This document shows, piece after piece, positions 14,299 to 22,251 of a stretch of DNA of 26,185 bases; position 1 is the stretch's first letter; each line of letters starts with the position of its first letter. The stretch is from Treponema sp. UBA1747 (GTDB taxonomy: Bacteria; Spirochaetota; Spirochaetia; Treponematales; Treponemataceae): positions 1 through 26,185 of the forward strand of contig DCHR01000014.1 of the NCBI GenBank assembly GCA_002315375.1, given 5' to 3'. Position numbers and translations under genes: made by a program. The notes beneath the pieces are model-generated. The model did no database searches and had not been told where the DNA came from. It saw only the letters and a list, made by a program, of their open reading frames with translations.

Positions 14299-16611
14299 AT
14301 GAATATCAGTTCATTTCAGGCAATGGGTTTAGAATATGTTCTCACTGTAATCGGTCTTCTGCTGGCCCGGAAAACTTTTACCTTCAGAGAAAAAGGTATG
14401 AATTATTTCTGGCGCTTTATGGTTGTTCTCAACCTTTTTCTGCTGATAAATATTCCTATCCGCCTTTATGAAACCCGGCTTTATATTTTTCCGTCTGATG
14501 TTATCTTCTGGTTATATGCAGTTTCGCTTATATTCATGACCTTCTGCATGTATTACTGGCTTATTTTCATGGTAAAGCTTCTGGAAGGCGACTTAATCAA
14601 TTCATCCAGAAAATTTCATTTTTCACTGATTCCGGCACTTCTCATTATTCCGCTCTGCATCATAAACCGGTGGACGGGCTGGCTTTACTACATAGAAGAT
14701 AATGTTTATTACAGAGGACCCGCTTTTATTCTGCAGGGATTAATAGGATACATTTATTTTCTTATCAACCTGATTTACGTTACATACTGCTTTATTAAAA
14801 ACAAGAATAGAAAGTTTGCACGGCTTGGATTATTTGCCACTCTTCCATGTGTAGCAGGGATTATTCTTCAGATTTTATACGGCGGATCCTTTCTTCTGGC
14901 TGGTGTAGATATCTGTGCCTCAGTCATGTACATCGACATCTGCCTGGAAAAACAGAAAGAAGCTGAATTAAAGAAGATGAAGGAACTGTTTGTTCAGACT
15001 GCAGAAACTCTTGCCAGCGCAATAGATGCCAAGGATGAATATACTCACGGACATTCAACCAGAGTGGCCGAGTACGCCAGAATGATTGCAGAAAAAGCAG
15101 GTTACCCTGAGGATTACGTTGAAAAGATTTATTTTTCAGGACTGCTTCATGACGTAGGAAAAATCGGAATCTCAGACCAGATTATCAATAAAAAAGGGAA
15201 GCTGACCGAGGAAGAATTCAATATCATTAAACAGCACTCATTGAAGGGAAGAGATATTCTTGCTCACATCCGCAAACTTCCGTATCTGACAATGGGTGCA
15301 AAATATCATCATGAAAGATATGACGGCATGGGATATCCTGAGGGATTGAAAGCAACAGACATTCCGGATATTGCCCGAATAATCGCACTGGCAGATGCTT
15401 ATGATGCCATGACTTCAAACCGCAGTTACCGAAATGTTCTTTCCCAGGAAATTGTCCGCGACCAGATAAAAAACGGGGCGGGAAAACAGTTTGATCCCGG
15501 CTTTGCCGAAATTTTATTGCAGATTATTGACCAGGACAAAGACTATAAATTAAGGCAGCATAATAATCCGAACGAACTATATTGCCGTGAATCCAAAAAG
15601 AAATTTTATGAAAGCACAGCCTTGTCTCCTTATGAACTAAAACTGCATTTCCATTATACAAAGCTGGAAAAAGGAAGTGATAACATTCCATCCATCATAA
15701 TATTTGATGCCGTCGACAGTCGTGTTCATATAGAAGATCAGGAAAAAGTTTTTTACCAGTATGTTAATTATTGTGACATCCGGACTGACGGTGTTTATAA
15801 GGTCAATTCCGCCCGAAAAATGGAAATATCTGTAAAACAGAAAAAACCAAGAACAAATGATCCGAACAGCCAGATTGATGTGGACTTGAAGGTAGTAAAA
15901 CACAGGGACCATGTTTACATTCAGATATGGGATGAGTTCACCGAAATAAATGCCACTGTTGTCCTTACAGATTCTTCAAGATTTGCATACATAGGTTTGA
16001 CGGGTGAAAAATGTTATATCAAAGACATTACCAGTGAAATAAACAGGGAACCAACCTCAAGAGCAGACTATAAACGAATTATTGATGAAGTGAAGTATTT
16101 CGACAGACCTGATGGTGACATTCCGAATATTCAGGTTGATGGCTGGAGGTCTGCTATCACTGACGGAATAGAATTTAAAGATGAACTGAAAATTTCCTTC
16201 TTCATGAAAGCAGCTCCTTTTGCACGCTTAATCTGGCATTGTCCGATTATCCTTTTGTATGATTCAGATGACGGAAGTGTGAATAATAAAAACTTCAGAG
16301 AATTTGCTTTTGTCAGAATGGATGGTGAAGTAAGACAGGCAGATCCATTCGCTTCCAATGATTACAAAATAACCACAACAGAAGAATTCAAAGGCTGGGA
16401 TAACTGGAAAGCCGAAAACAAAAAGGGCCACGACATTGAAATCAATTTCAAGCGCGTAAACAATCAGGTTTTCATGAAAACCTCATGCGGTGGTATTGTG
16501 ATTGAAAACACGACAACAATCAGCAATGAGTTCAGGAAACTGTTTGTGGCATTATCCGGCGACCAGGTACTTCTTGAAACAATAAAAATTGACCGTAAAG
16601 AGTCTGAATAG
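14299..16611 (+). CDS. Membrane HD-GYP protein, probable c-di-GMP phosphodiesterase with duplicated C-terminal module
   Basis: A 770-residue sensor-type enzyme. About seven hydrophobic segments fill residues 8-215, resembling a 7TM sensory region. The HD-GYP domain is at about 235-412 with H250/H252 (THGHST), H284-D285 (LLHDVGKI), H337-H338 (HHERYDG), GYP 345-347 and D366 (LADAYDAMTS), so it should hydrolyse c-di-GMP. Residues about 445-770 hold two related beta-rich modules offset by about 180-185 residues; paired segments include ELKLHF/ELKISF, IIIFD/ILLYD, IRTDG/VRMDG and IGLTGEK/VALSGDQ. I do not recognise this module. The stop is 6 bases from the GGDEF gene, indicating a two-gene operon. 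Confidence 0.88.
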   Translation: MNISSFQAMGLEYVLTVIGLLLARKTFTFREKGMNYFWRFMVVLNLFLLINIPIRLYETRLYIFPSDVIFWLYAVSLIFMTFCMYYWLIFMVKLLEGDLINSSRKFHFSLIPALLIIPLCIINRWTGWLYYIEDNVYYRGPAFILQGLIGYIYFLINLIYVTYCFIKNKNRKFARLGLFATLPCVAGIILQILYGGSFLLAGVDICASVMYIDICLEKQKEAELKKMKELFVQTAETLASAIDAKDEYTHGHSTRVAEYARMIAEKAGYPEDYVEKIYFSGLLHDVGKIGISDQIINKKGKLTEEEFNIIKQHSLKGRDILAHIRKLPYLTMGAKYHHERYDGMGYPEGLKATDIPDIARIIALADAYDAMTSNRSYRNVLSQEIVRDQIKNGAGKQFDPGFAEILLQIIDQDKDYKLRQHNNPNELYCRESKKKFYESTALSPYELKLHFHYTKLEKGSDNIPSIIIFDAVDSRVHIEDQEKVFYQYVNYCDIRTDGVYKVNSARKMEISVKQKKPRTNDPNSQIDVDLKVVKHRDHVYIQIWDEFTEINATVVLTDSSRFAYIGLTGEKCYIKDITSEINREPTSRADYKRIIDEVKYFDRPDGDIPNIQVDGWRSAITDGIEFKDELKISFFMKAAPFARLIWHCPIILLYDSDDGSVNNKNFREFAFVRMDGEVRQADPFASNDYKITTTEEFKGWDNWKAENKKGHDIEINFKRVNNQVFMKTSCGGIVIENTTTISNEFRKLFVALSGDQVLLETIKIDRKESE

Positions 16612-16617
16612 GGGAAA

Positions 16618-18552
16618 ATGCAGTCTTTATATTATTCAGCGATTGGAATTCTCGCAATTATTATTCATCTGATAATAAATCACGATATGTTTTCCAAACC
16701 TAAAGAAAAAGATAATTCAACAATAAAATATTATCATCTGTATTTAGTATCAGTTTTATTTTATTTCATAATAGATGCGCTCTGGGGCTTTCTGGATTAT
16801 TTAGGAAATACAAAACTGCTTTATGCTGATACTGCTTTCTATTACCTTATAATGGGTTTTTCGACAATCTTCTGCTGCCGTTACATAATAGAATTCTTAA
16901 ATCTGAATAAACTACTTGGCAGAACACTAAAAACTTTTGGACTGCTTTTTTGTTTTTTCGAAATAATTTTACTTATTGTAAATCTGTTCAAACCAATCTT
17001 TTTTTACTTTGATTCATACGGAAATTACCATGCAGGAGTTTTCCGTAATGTATCTCTTCTGCTTCAGGTTTTCATGTTTCTGTGCATAACGTTAATTTCC
17101 TCTTCAGTAGTAATCAAAAACAGAAAGGACAGTAATAAAAGAAACTTTACAATCATTTATTTCGGATTAGCAATGACTGTAACTGTAATTACACAAACTT
17201 TTTTTCCTTTCTTACCACTTTATTCCATAGGGTTAGTAACAGGAACTTGTATTCTTCATACATTTATTCAGGAAAATATCAGAAAAGAACAGTATGAAGT
17301 TCTTGAATCCCTGTCAGAAATTTTATACAGCATGCATGTTATTGACCTTAAAAATGACACAGTTGAAGAATTCAATGCTGTTCATGAAGTAAAACAGATT
17401 GTGAATCATAAGCATGGCGCTGTTGAAATGATGAAACAGATTATGACAGTAGTAAGCAAAGAGGAATATCTTGAAGAAGCATTGAAGTTTTCAGACCTTA
17501 CTACTGTAGCAGACCGAATGAAAAATAAAAAAATCATTTCAGGCGAGTTTATTGGAATCAGAACCGGCTGGTACCTTGCAAGCTTTATTACGCTGGAAGC
17601 AGATAACGAGGGAAAACCTACAAAGGTTATTTTCACAACCCGCATTATAGACGAAGAAAAAAGACAGAAAGAAAAGCTTATACGAACAACTAAAACAGAT
17701 GAACTGACGGGACTGTTGAACCGGCGCGCTTACGAAGAAGCTATTTACAATCATAATGATATCCCGGAAGAAGAAGAGTTCATTTATATTTCAATCGATA
17801 TAAACGGATTAAAAATAATTAATGATACAAAAGGTCATACGGCAGGGGATGAACTGATTATCGGGGCCTGCGAATGCATGAAGAAAATATTTAATCCATA
17901 CGGATACATTTATAGAATCGGTGGAGACGAATTTGTTACTATTCTGTTCTGCAGCATTACACAAATAGCTGATATTCTGAAAGATTTTGACAGGGCCGTT
18001 GAGAACTGGAAGGGAGAATTAATTGATTCAATTTCTGTTTCTTATGGATGGATCAGCAAACACGAAGAACCTGGAGCTTCAACACGACAGTTGGGAGCCA
18101 TTGCAGAAAAAAGAATGTATGAAGCAAAATCTGCCTATTACCGTAAACAAGGGTTTGACCGCAGGGGCCAGCAGGATGCTCACAAAGCCTTGTGTGAATC
18201 CTATACAAAGATATTAAAAATTAATATTACAAAAGACACATTCAAGATTGTAAATATTAATGAGGATGAACAAACTGAAGAAAATGTCTTTTCAAATAAA
18301 ATCTCCGAATGGCTGGTTTCTTTTGGAGAATCCGGACAGGTTCATCCGGAAGATCTGGAAGAATACCTGAAAATGACAAATCTGCAATACATGAAAGATT
18401 ATTTCAGAGAAAACAGAAATGCACTTCATATTTTTTACAGACGGAAATTTGGAAATGAGTTCAAACCTGTAATGATGGAAATAATCCCTGCCAATGATTA
18501 CAGCAACGAAAACCAGAATCTATTTTTATATGTAAAAAATATCGGTAAATGA
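16618..18552 (+). CDS. Membrane GGDEF protein, probable diguanylate cyclase flanked by two PAS-like domains
   Basis: A 644-residue inner-membrane enzyme that should make c-di-GMP from two GTP. About six or seven hydrophobic segments occupy residues 3-215. The GGDEF domain spans about 355-510: TKTDELTGLLNRRAY, DINGLKIINDTKGHTAGDEL, intact GGDEF at 435-439. No RxxD inhibitory site sits five residues before the motif (the sequence there is NPYGYIYRI), so product inhibition is probably absent. Residues about 231-347 and 524-643 look like two copies of one PAS-like domain (LKNDTVEEF with ITKDTFKIV; EYLEEALKFSDL with EEYLKMTNLQYM). A GGGG ribosome site precedes the ATG, 6 bases after the HD-GYP stop. 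The gene is more AT-rich than its neighbours. Confidence 0.9.
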   Translation: MQSLYYSAIGILAIIIHLIINHDMFSKPKEKDNSTIKYYHLYLVSVLFYFIIDALWGFLDYLGNTKLLYADTAFYYLIMGFSTIFCCRYIIEFLNLNKLLGRTLKTFGLLFCFFEIILLIVNLFKPIFFYFDSYGNYHAGVFRNVSLLLQVFMFLCITLISSSVVIKNRKDSNKRNFTIIYFGLAMTVTVITQTFFPFLPLYSIGLVTGTCILHTFIQENIRKEQYEVLESLSEILYSMHVIDLKNDTVEEFNAVHEVKQIVNHKHGAVEMMKQIMTVVSKEEYLEEALKFSDLTTVADRMKNKKIISGEFIGIRTGWYLASFITLEADNEGKPTKVIFTTRIIDEEKRQKEKLIRTTKTDELTGLLNRRAYEEAIYNHNDIPEEEEFIYISIDINGLKIINDTKGHTAGDELIIGACECMKKIFNPYGYIYRIGGDEFVTILFCSITQIADILKDFDRAVENWKGELIDSISVSYGWISKHEEPGASTRQLGAIAEKRMYEAKSAYYRKQGFDRRGQQDAHKALCESYTKILKINITKDTFKIVNINEDEQTEENVFSNKISEWLVSFGESGQVHPEDLEEYLKMTNLQYMKDYFRENRNALHIFYRRKFGNEFKPVMMEIIPANDYSNENQNLFLYVKNIGK

Positions 18553-18598
18553 ATTATAAAAAAATACGGGAAGCTGAAATCTTTAGAAAGAGGAAATA

Positions 18599-19201
18599 AT
18601 GAAGAAGGAAATCATTCTTAAAAAAATTCATGAACTGGAAAATGAAAACAAAATAAAGAACCTGAAAAAACATCTGAATGAATACAAGATGGATATCCGC
18701 ATCAGGGACCTGGAAGATTTTTACGATCACTTCGATGTAGATATTCCGGAAACCAGAGACCTGAATCCTGAGCTGGAAAATTATCTTCTTACTGAAGTTG
18801 AAAAAATAGGATACCTTCCGGATTTAAAGGTTCATATTCATTGTCCTGCCGATTTTGAACTTACCGACGAGGTCATAAAAAAAGCCTGCATAAATCATTT
18901 CGAGGAACTTTCAATTCTGAAGTTCAAAGAGAATCAGAAACTTTTGAATAAGTGGCTTCTCCGTCTGGTTGAAGGAACTTTTTTCTTAGGACTGTGTCTG
19001 CTTGCCTCGAATTTTCTGCATTATCCGATTTTTGATTCAAAACCTTTCTTCAAGGTTTTAAGCGAAAGCTTTTCTATCATCGGCTGGGTTGCCATCTGGG
19101 AACCGGCCTGTTATCTGCTTTACGAAAGAAAAGAAGACAAACGACAGCTGAAAAACCGTTTCATTCTGCATTCAGCAGAATACGTGGTGGAAAGAGAATA
19201 G
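18599..19201 (+). CDS. Conserved-looking protein with two membrane helices, function unknown
   Basis: A 200-residue protein that I cannot assign. The N-terminal 120 residues are charged and cytoplasmic-looking, with a helical KIHELENENKIKNLKKHL stretch and an acidic DLEDFYDHFDVDIPETRDL segment. Two membrane helices lie at about 123-140 (VEGTFFLGLCLLASNFL) and 155-175 (SFSIIGWVAIWEPACYLLY), and a short basic tail follows. The Gly-Trp-Val-Ala-x-Trp-x-Pro pattern in the second helix looks conserved and might anchor a family. An AGAGG site precedes the ATG at proper spacing. It lies 46 bases after the GGDEF gene on the same strand, so co-transcription is possible. It converges on the acyltransferase gene with only 38 bases between. 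Confidence 0.75.
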   Translation: MKKEIILKKIHELENENKIKNLKKHLNEYKMDIRIRDLEDFYDHFDVDIPETRDLNPELENYLLTEVEKIGYLPDLKVHIHCPADFELTDEVIKKACINHFEELSILKFKENQKLLNKWLLRLVEGTFFLGLCLLASNFLHYPIFDSKPFFKVLSESFSIIGWVAIWEPACYLLYERKEDKRQLKNRFILHSAEYVVERE

Positions 19202-19239
19202 AGAAAAACTGCGTTAATTCAGACTCTGCGAATTTATTC

Positions 19240-20469
19240 TTATTTCTTTTCCCGATAGTATTTCCACAATTCTTCGGTTGCCAGTGAAAGTTTTGTAACG
19301 GAGAATTTGCAGTCTTCAGGATAAATGTAGAAGGTGTCGGTAAGGGTGTTCAGGTCCACGCAGTCGCCGTATTTTCCAAGATACTCATATTCTATATGGC
19401 AGGAATAAAGATCTTCCGGCTTCCACTGAACCTTATACTGTTCACCCTTGTAATTTCCTGAAAGAGTAAATCCGTTCATATTGTGCGAAAGATGACATTT
19501 TCCTAACGGGATATACCGGTTTTTAGGCATGTCGTTTACATGAGCTGAACATGAAAAACTGTAGGTTCCATTCTCAATTTCAGTCCTGACATTTTTCCTT
19601 TCCCATTCATACCAGTCAGGAATGTGGGAGAATTCTGTTTTTCCATCAGCTGCAGAAAGTTCACCAAGTTCAGTCATTTCCCATTTCTTTCCGCAGAAAT
19701 TGCAGCTTAAAACGCTGCCTGAACTTGTCATTTCATATTCGGTTCCGCAGCATGCACACTGATAAAGAACCTTGTGAAGTCCTTCGGCTCTGCGAGGAAA
19801 ACTAATTTTCATGTTTTTTTCTTTCTGCCATTTGAAATCATCATATTCAAACTCTTTTTTTATGGCTTCGAAAACTTCCTTATGATTTGCATTTTCCAGC
19901 TGTTCCTTAGTAAAAAGACATTTCATTTCTGCTTCAGTATTTTTCACACCGCGATCTTTTAAGTTCCAGAAAGGGGAGTTTACGTGGTGTCCGTGACATA
20001 TGAGGGTAACAACAGGAACCTTAAGAAGCTTGCAAAGTTTTCCGAGAGATTCCGGAAGAATTGCTGTAGTTCCGCATAAAGAATACCGGGCTTCAGGATA
20101 AATGGCAGCGATGTCACCGTTATCAACTGAACGTTTCAGCTGGCGGATCAAAGAGGTGTCATTTGTAAACTTGCGCTTACAGATACAGCCGATAAAACGC
20201 AGGAGCCATTCACGTTTCAAAAACCCGTCAATGGCAACAACGTAATTGGCCCGATGAGGAAAAATCGCTTTTGTTGCAACCTTGAAATCCAGAAAAGCAT
20301 TATGATTACAGAGAAGAACATAAGGAGGTTTTATACCTTCCATGTTTATTTTGGTAAGCCTGTTTTTATGTTTTAACAACCCGGGAACACAAAGAATCCA
20401 GATCAATGGTCTCAAATGCTGGCGCATAACGGGTTTCTTCATATCGAAACGCTTGAACTGATTAAGCAT
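19240..20469 (-). CDS. PlsC-type lysophospholipid acyltransferase with C-terminal zinc ribbon
   Basis: A 409-residue membrane-associated enzyme that probably transfers an acyl chain to a lysophospholipid such as 1-acylglycerol-3-phosphate. Motif I is NHNAFLDF (H56, x4, D61), and motif III is YPEARYS (E126, R128) in place of the common EGTRS. A Pro-rich VPVVTLICHGHH follows. Beyond the catalytic half, residues 235-262 contain C238-x2-C241 and C256-x2-C259, a typical zinc ribbon, then a beta-rich domain of about 140 residues that I do not recognise. Standard PlsC proteins are about 240 residues and lack this tail. It is the only confident complete gene on the - strand. AGAGGA lies about 4 bases upstream of the ATG, with an extended -10-like TGTTAAAAT (+ strand 20497-20505). 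Confidence 0.85.
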   Translation of the reverse strand: MLNQFKRFDMKKPVMRQHLRPLIWILCVPGLLKHKNRLTKINMEGIKPPYVLLCNHNAFLDFKVATKAIFPHRANYVVAIDGFLKREWLLRFIGCICKRKFTNDTSLIRQLKRSVDNGDIAAIYPEARYSLCGTTAILPESLGKLCKLLKVPVVTLICHGHHVNSPFWNLKDRGVKNTEAEMKCLFTKEQLENANHKEVFEAIKKEFEYDDFKWQKEKNMKISFPRRAEGLHKVLYQCACCGTEYEMTSSGSVLSCNFCGKKWEMTELGELSAADGKTEFSHIPDWYEWERKNVRTEIENGTYSFSCSAHVNDMPKNRYIPLGKCHLSHNMNGFTLSGNYKGEQYKVQWKPEDLYSCHIEYEYLGKYGDCVDLNTLTDTFYIYPEDCKFSVTKLSLATEELWKYYREKK

Positions 20470-20496
20470 GGAATCCTCTCTTTTAATTAATGTTTC

Positions 20497-20505
20497 ATTT
20501 TAACA
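20497..20505 (-). promoter_or_regulatory. Possible extended -10 promoter of the acyltransferase gene
   Basis: Read on the - strand this is TGTTAAAAT, a TGn-extended -10 about 27 bases before the start codon. No good -35 is seen. A TTAATTAA sequence lies between it and the ribosome site, like the one in the leader of the divergent RHH gene. Confidence 0.4.
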
Positions 20506-20592
20506 TGATATGGTGAAATATGCTGAGTTTTTTTAAGGGGAATAAAAGACATGAAGGGAGAAGGACGGAAATCAAAAAAAATAATAAACTCC

Positions 20593-20621
20593 TTGACTTT
20601 ATTACAGTACAGGGCTATATT
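20593..20621 (+). promoter_or_regulatory. Strong sigma-70-type promoter of the RHH operon
   Basis: TTGACT (20593-20598), a 17-base spacer and TATATT (20616-20621). Transcription would start near 20628, leaving a leader of about 35 bases that contains the palindromes at 20633-20652 and the GGAGGAG ribosome site. Confidence 0.7.
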
Positions 20622-20632
20622 ATATACAGATA

Positions 20633-20652
20633 AACTCATTGAGTTAATTAAC
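20633..20652. promoter_or_regulatory. Overlapping palindromes, candidate operator of the RHH protein
   Basis: AACTCATTGAGTT (20633-20645) is a perfect 13-base palindrome with a central T. It overlaps GTTAATTAAC (20643-20652), a perfect 10-base palindrome. They sit just past the expected transcription start of a ribbon-helix-helix gene, a usual place for autoregulation. A second TTAATTAA occurs at about 20482-20490 before the divergent acyltransferase gene. Binding is inference. Confidence 0.45.
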
Positions 20653-20662
20653 TGGAGGAGAA

Positions 20663-20986
20663 ATGGCAAACATTGATTTGAAAGAAAAACCGGGACTTGA
20701 GAATTTCCGGAGGAGAGCGGGGCGCCCTGCAGGGAAAAACTATAAATGTATAACCCTCACTCTTTCAGAAGAAGCAGTAATCCGGCTGAAGGAAATGGCA
20801 CAGAAAAAAGACATGACTATCAGTCAGTTCATTACGGACCATTTTGATCTTCCTTATTACAAGGAACTTCCTTCATCAAAGGGGAAAAAGGGAACAGACA
20901 AAAACTCTGATAAAAAAACTGGTTATAAAGATTCTATTTCACGTCCTCTGTTGATAGCGGAAGAAGAAAAACCTTACGAAAAATAA
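20663..20986 (+). CDS. Ribbon-helix-helix (CopG/Arc-like) DNA-binding protein
   Basis: A 107-residue protein. After a basic arm with an AT-hook-like GRPAGK (about residues 21-26), residues 30-64 fit a ribbon-helix-helix fold: beta strand KCITLTLS, helix EEAVIRLKEMAQKKDM, turn TISQ and helix FITDHFD. The tail is charged and probably disordered. RHH proteins dimerise and insert the beta ribbon into the major groove, usually repressing their own operon, which fits the palindromes in the leader. GGAGGAG lies immediately before the ATG. The next gene starts 16 bases after the stop. No toxin-like partner is apparent, so a toxin-antitoxin role is not supported. Confidence 0.75.
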   Translation: MANIDLKEKPGLENFRRRAGRPAGKNYKCITLTLSEEAVIRLKEMAQKKDMTISQFITDHFDLPYYKELPSSKGKKGTDKNSDKKTGYKDSISRPLLIAEEEKPYEK

Positions 20987-21002
20987 TTTCAGGAGACAGC
21001 CT

Positions 21003-21695
21003 TTGCTTAGATTCATAAAATTTGCAGTTGTAACGGGATTACTGGTGTATGCAGGAAAAGCTCTTTCTGGAAAACAGGACCTGAAACCAGGCCAGAAAAA
21101 AGAAGTGGAAAAAGTTTCCTATAAAAGTCCAAAACAAATCGACATGGAAATGTATCCGGTCCGGTTTAACGGGGACCTCTGTCATCTGATAGATCCGGAC
21201 TATTCAGTAAAAATGGAAAACAAGCCGGAAGGAATCATTGTAATTAATTGCAAAGAATATAATTTTTCCCTGGATAAGCTGGCTTATTTCAGAAATGAAA
21301 CCGAACCTTTCGGGTTCGGCCTGACACTCACCAGGGATGGTAAAACTACAAAAATGTTCTGTCACCGGGGAAGAAGTAAAGTTCATTCCTGGTACGTAGA
21401 CGAAGTTCGCTTTGAAGACAGTCACGATGCAGAACAGATGGTAAAAATTGTAAAGAGTCTGAGAGAAAACAGCTGTCACATTGAAAACCGAATGAATATT
21501 GAATTTGCTTCTGACTATGCTTTAATGCCTGTTCCTTATGAGAATAAAGTCAAAGACAACAATTCCAGGGAAAGCTGGATGGAAGCCTTTGCAATCCTCG
21601 GAAAGGTTAGCAGCGATATGAAGGAAATAACAAAACCCGCAGTCGAAGGGATGACCGGGGCTTACAATGAAATAACAAAGGAGATGAAAAAATGA
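21003..21695 (+). CDS. Membrane-anchored protein of unknown function
   Basis: A 230-residue protein in no family I recognise. The N-terminus (FIKFAVVTGLLVYAGKALSG) is a single uncleaved-looking signal anchor. The rest is hydrophilic and mixed alpha/beta, with an FGFGLTLTRDGKTTKMFCHRG region and an amphipathic tail (about 190-230). The start is a TTG, chosen because AGGAG (20991-20995) is 7 bases upstream and the hydrophobic anchor follows directly; no ATG precedes the anchor. The stop overlaps the next start as ATGA, so the lipoprotein downstream is translationally coupled. Together with the RHH gene this forms a three-gene unit. Confidence 0.7.
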   Translation: MLRFIKFAVVTGLLVYAGKALSGKQDLKPGQKKEVEKVSYKSPKQIDMEMYPVRFNGDLCHLIDPDYSVKMENKPEGIIVINCKEYNFSLDKLAYFRNETEPFGFGLTLTRDGKTTKMFCHRGRSKVHSWYVDEVRFEDSHDAEQMVKIVKSLRENSCHIENRMNIEFASDYALMPVPYENKVKDNNSRESWMEAFAILGKVSSDMKEITKPAVEGMTGAYNEITKEMKK

Positions 21696-22189
21696 AAATT
21701 TCAAAATCAATTTTACTTATCACTGCAATTTTAATGGCGGTTCTTTTTACAGCCTGCCCAAGTCCGAATGGAACACATACTACTGGAAATGACAATCAAC
21801 AGGAACTGGAAGAAAAAGAAACTGCTGGAGAACAAGATCAGTCTGCTTCACCTGAAGAACAGGAAACACCCCCTGCAGAAGAGGAAACCAGTCCGGAAAC
21901 TTCAGAAAAAATCCCTGAAATCGATGATTCGGATTATATTCCCGAAGATTCTATTCCTGACGAGGACGTTCCTGATGAACTGACAGAATGGTTTGTACTT
22001 GAAAAGGAATATTATGTGAATCAGACACTGGAAGATTTATATATTTGTTTCTATGACAAAGAATTTGTAAAGGCTGTTTACAGAAGAGGAAGTGTAAAGC
22101 AGAATCCATTCAAGCCCTGGAAATATGACGATGTTAGTGTGAGAGGGAAGAAGGTGGCTTTAAATGAACTTCCGGAGTTTTGTAAATAA
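21692..22189 (+). CDS. Small acidic lipoprotein, function unknown
   Basis: A 165-residue lipoprotein. The signal peptide (residues 1-21) ends in a lipobox, LFTAC, with lipidated Cys at residue 22. Residues 25-95 are low complexity, rich in Glu, Pro, Thr and Ser (EEQETPPAEEETSPET), and look like a flexible acidic spacer that extends the protein from the membrane. A small folded C-terminal domain of about 65 residues follows (EWFVLEKEYYVNQ...LNELPEFCK). I do not recognise that domain. The ATG overlaps the previous stop (ATGA) and is preceded by an AAGGAGAT ribosome site inside the upstream gene. Confidence 0.78.
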   Translation: MKISKSILLITAILMAVLFTACPSPNGTHTTGNDNQQELEEKETAGEQDQSASPEEQETPPAEEETSPETSEKIPEIDDSDYIPEDSIPDEDVPDELTEWFVLEKEYYVNQTLEDLYICFYDKEFVKAVYRRGSVKQNPFKPWKYDDVSVRGKKVALNELPEFCK

Positions 22190-22251
22190 ACCTGATGAAA
22201 TTTTCTGAAATTATTCATAATAATATATAAAAAAAGGAGAGAGATTTTAAT

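Noticed and set aside
20663..20986. RHH gene as the antitoxin of a toxin-antitoxin pair
   Set aside because: The downstream partner is a 230-residue membrane-anchored protein, not a known toxin type; the order and sizes do not fit.
21692..22189. The small acidic lipoprotein considered as exporter cargo
   Set aside because: It has a Sec-type signal with lipobox rather than a double-glycine leader, and it belongs to a distant operon.
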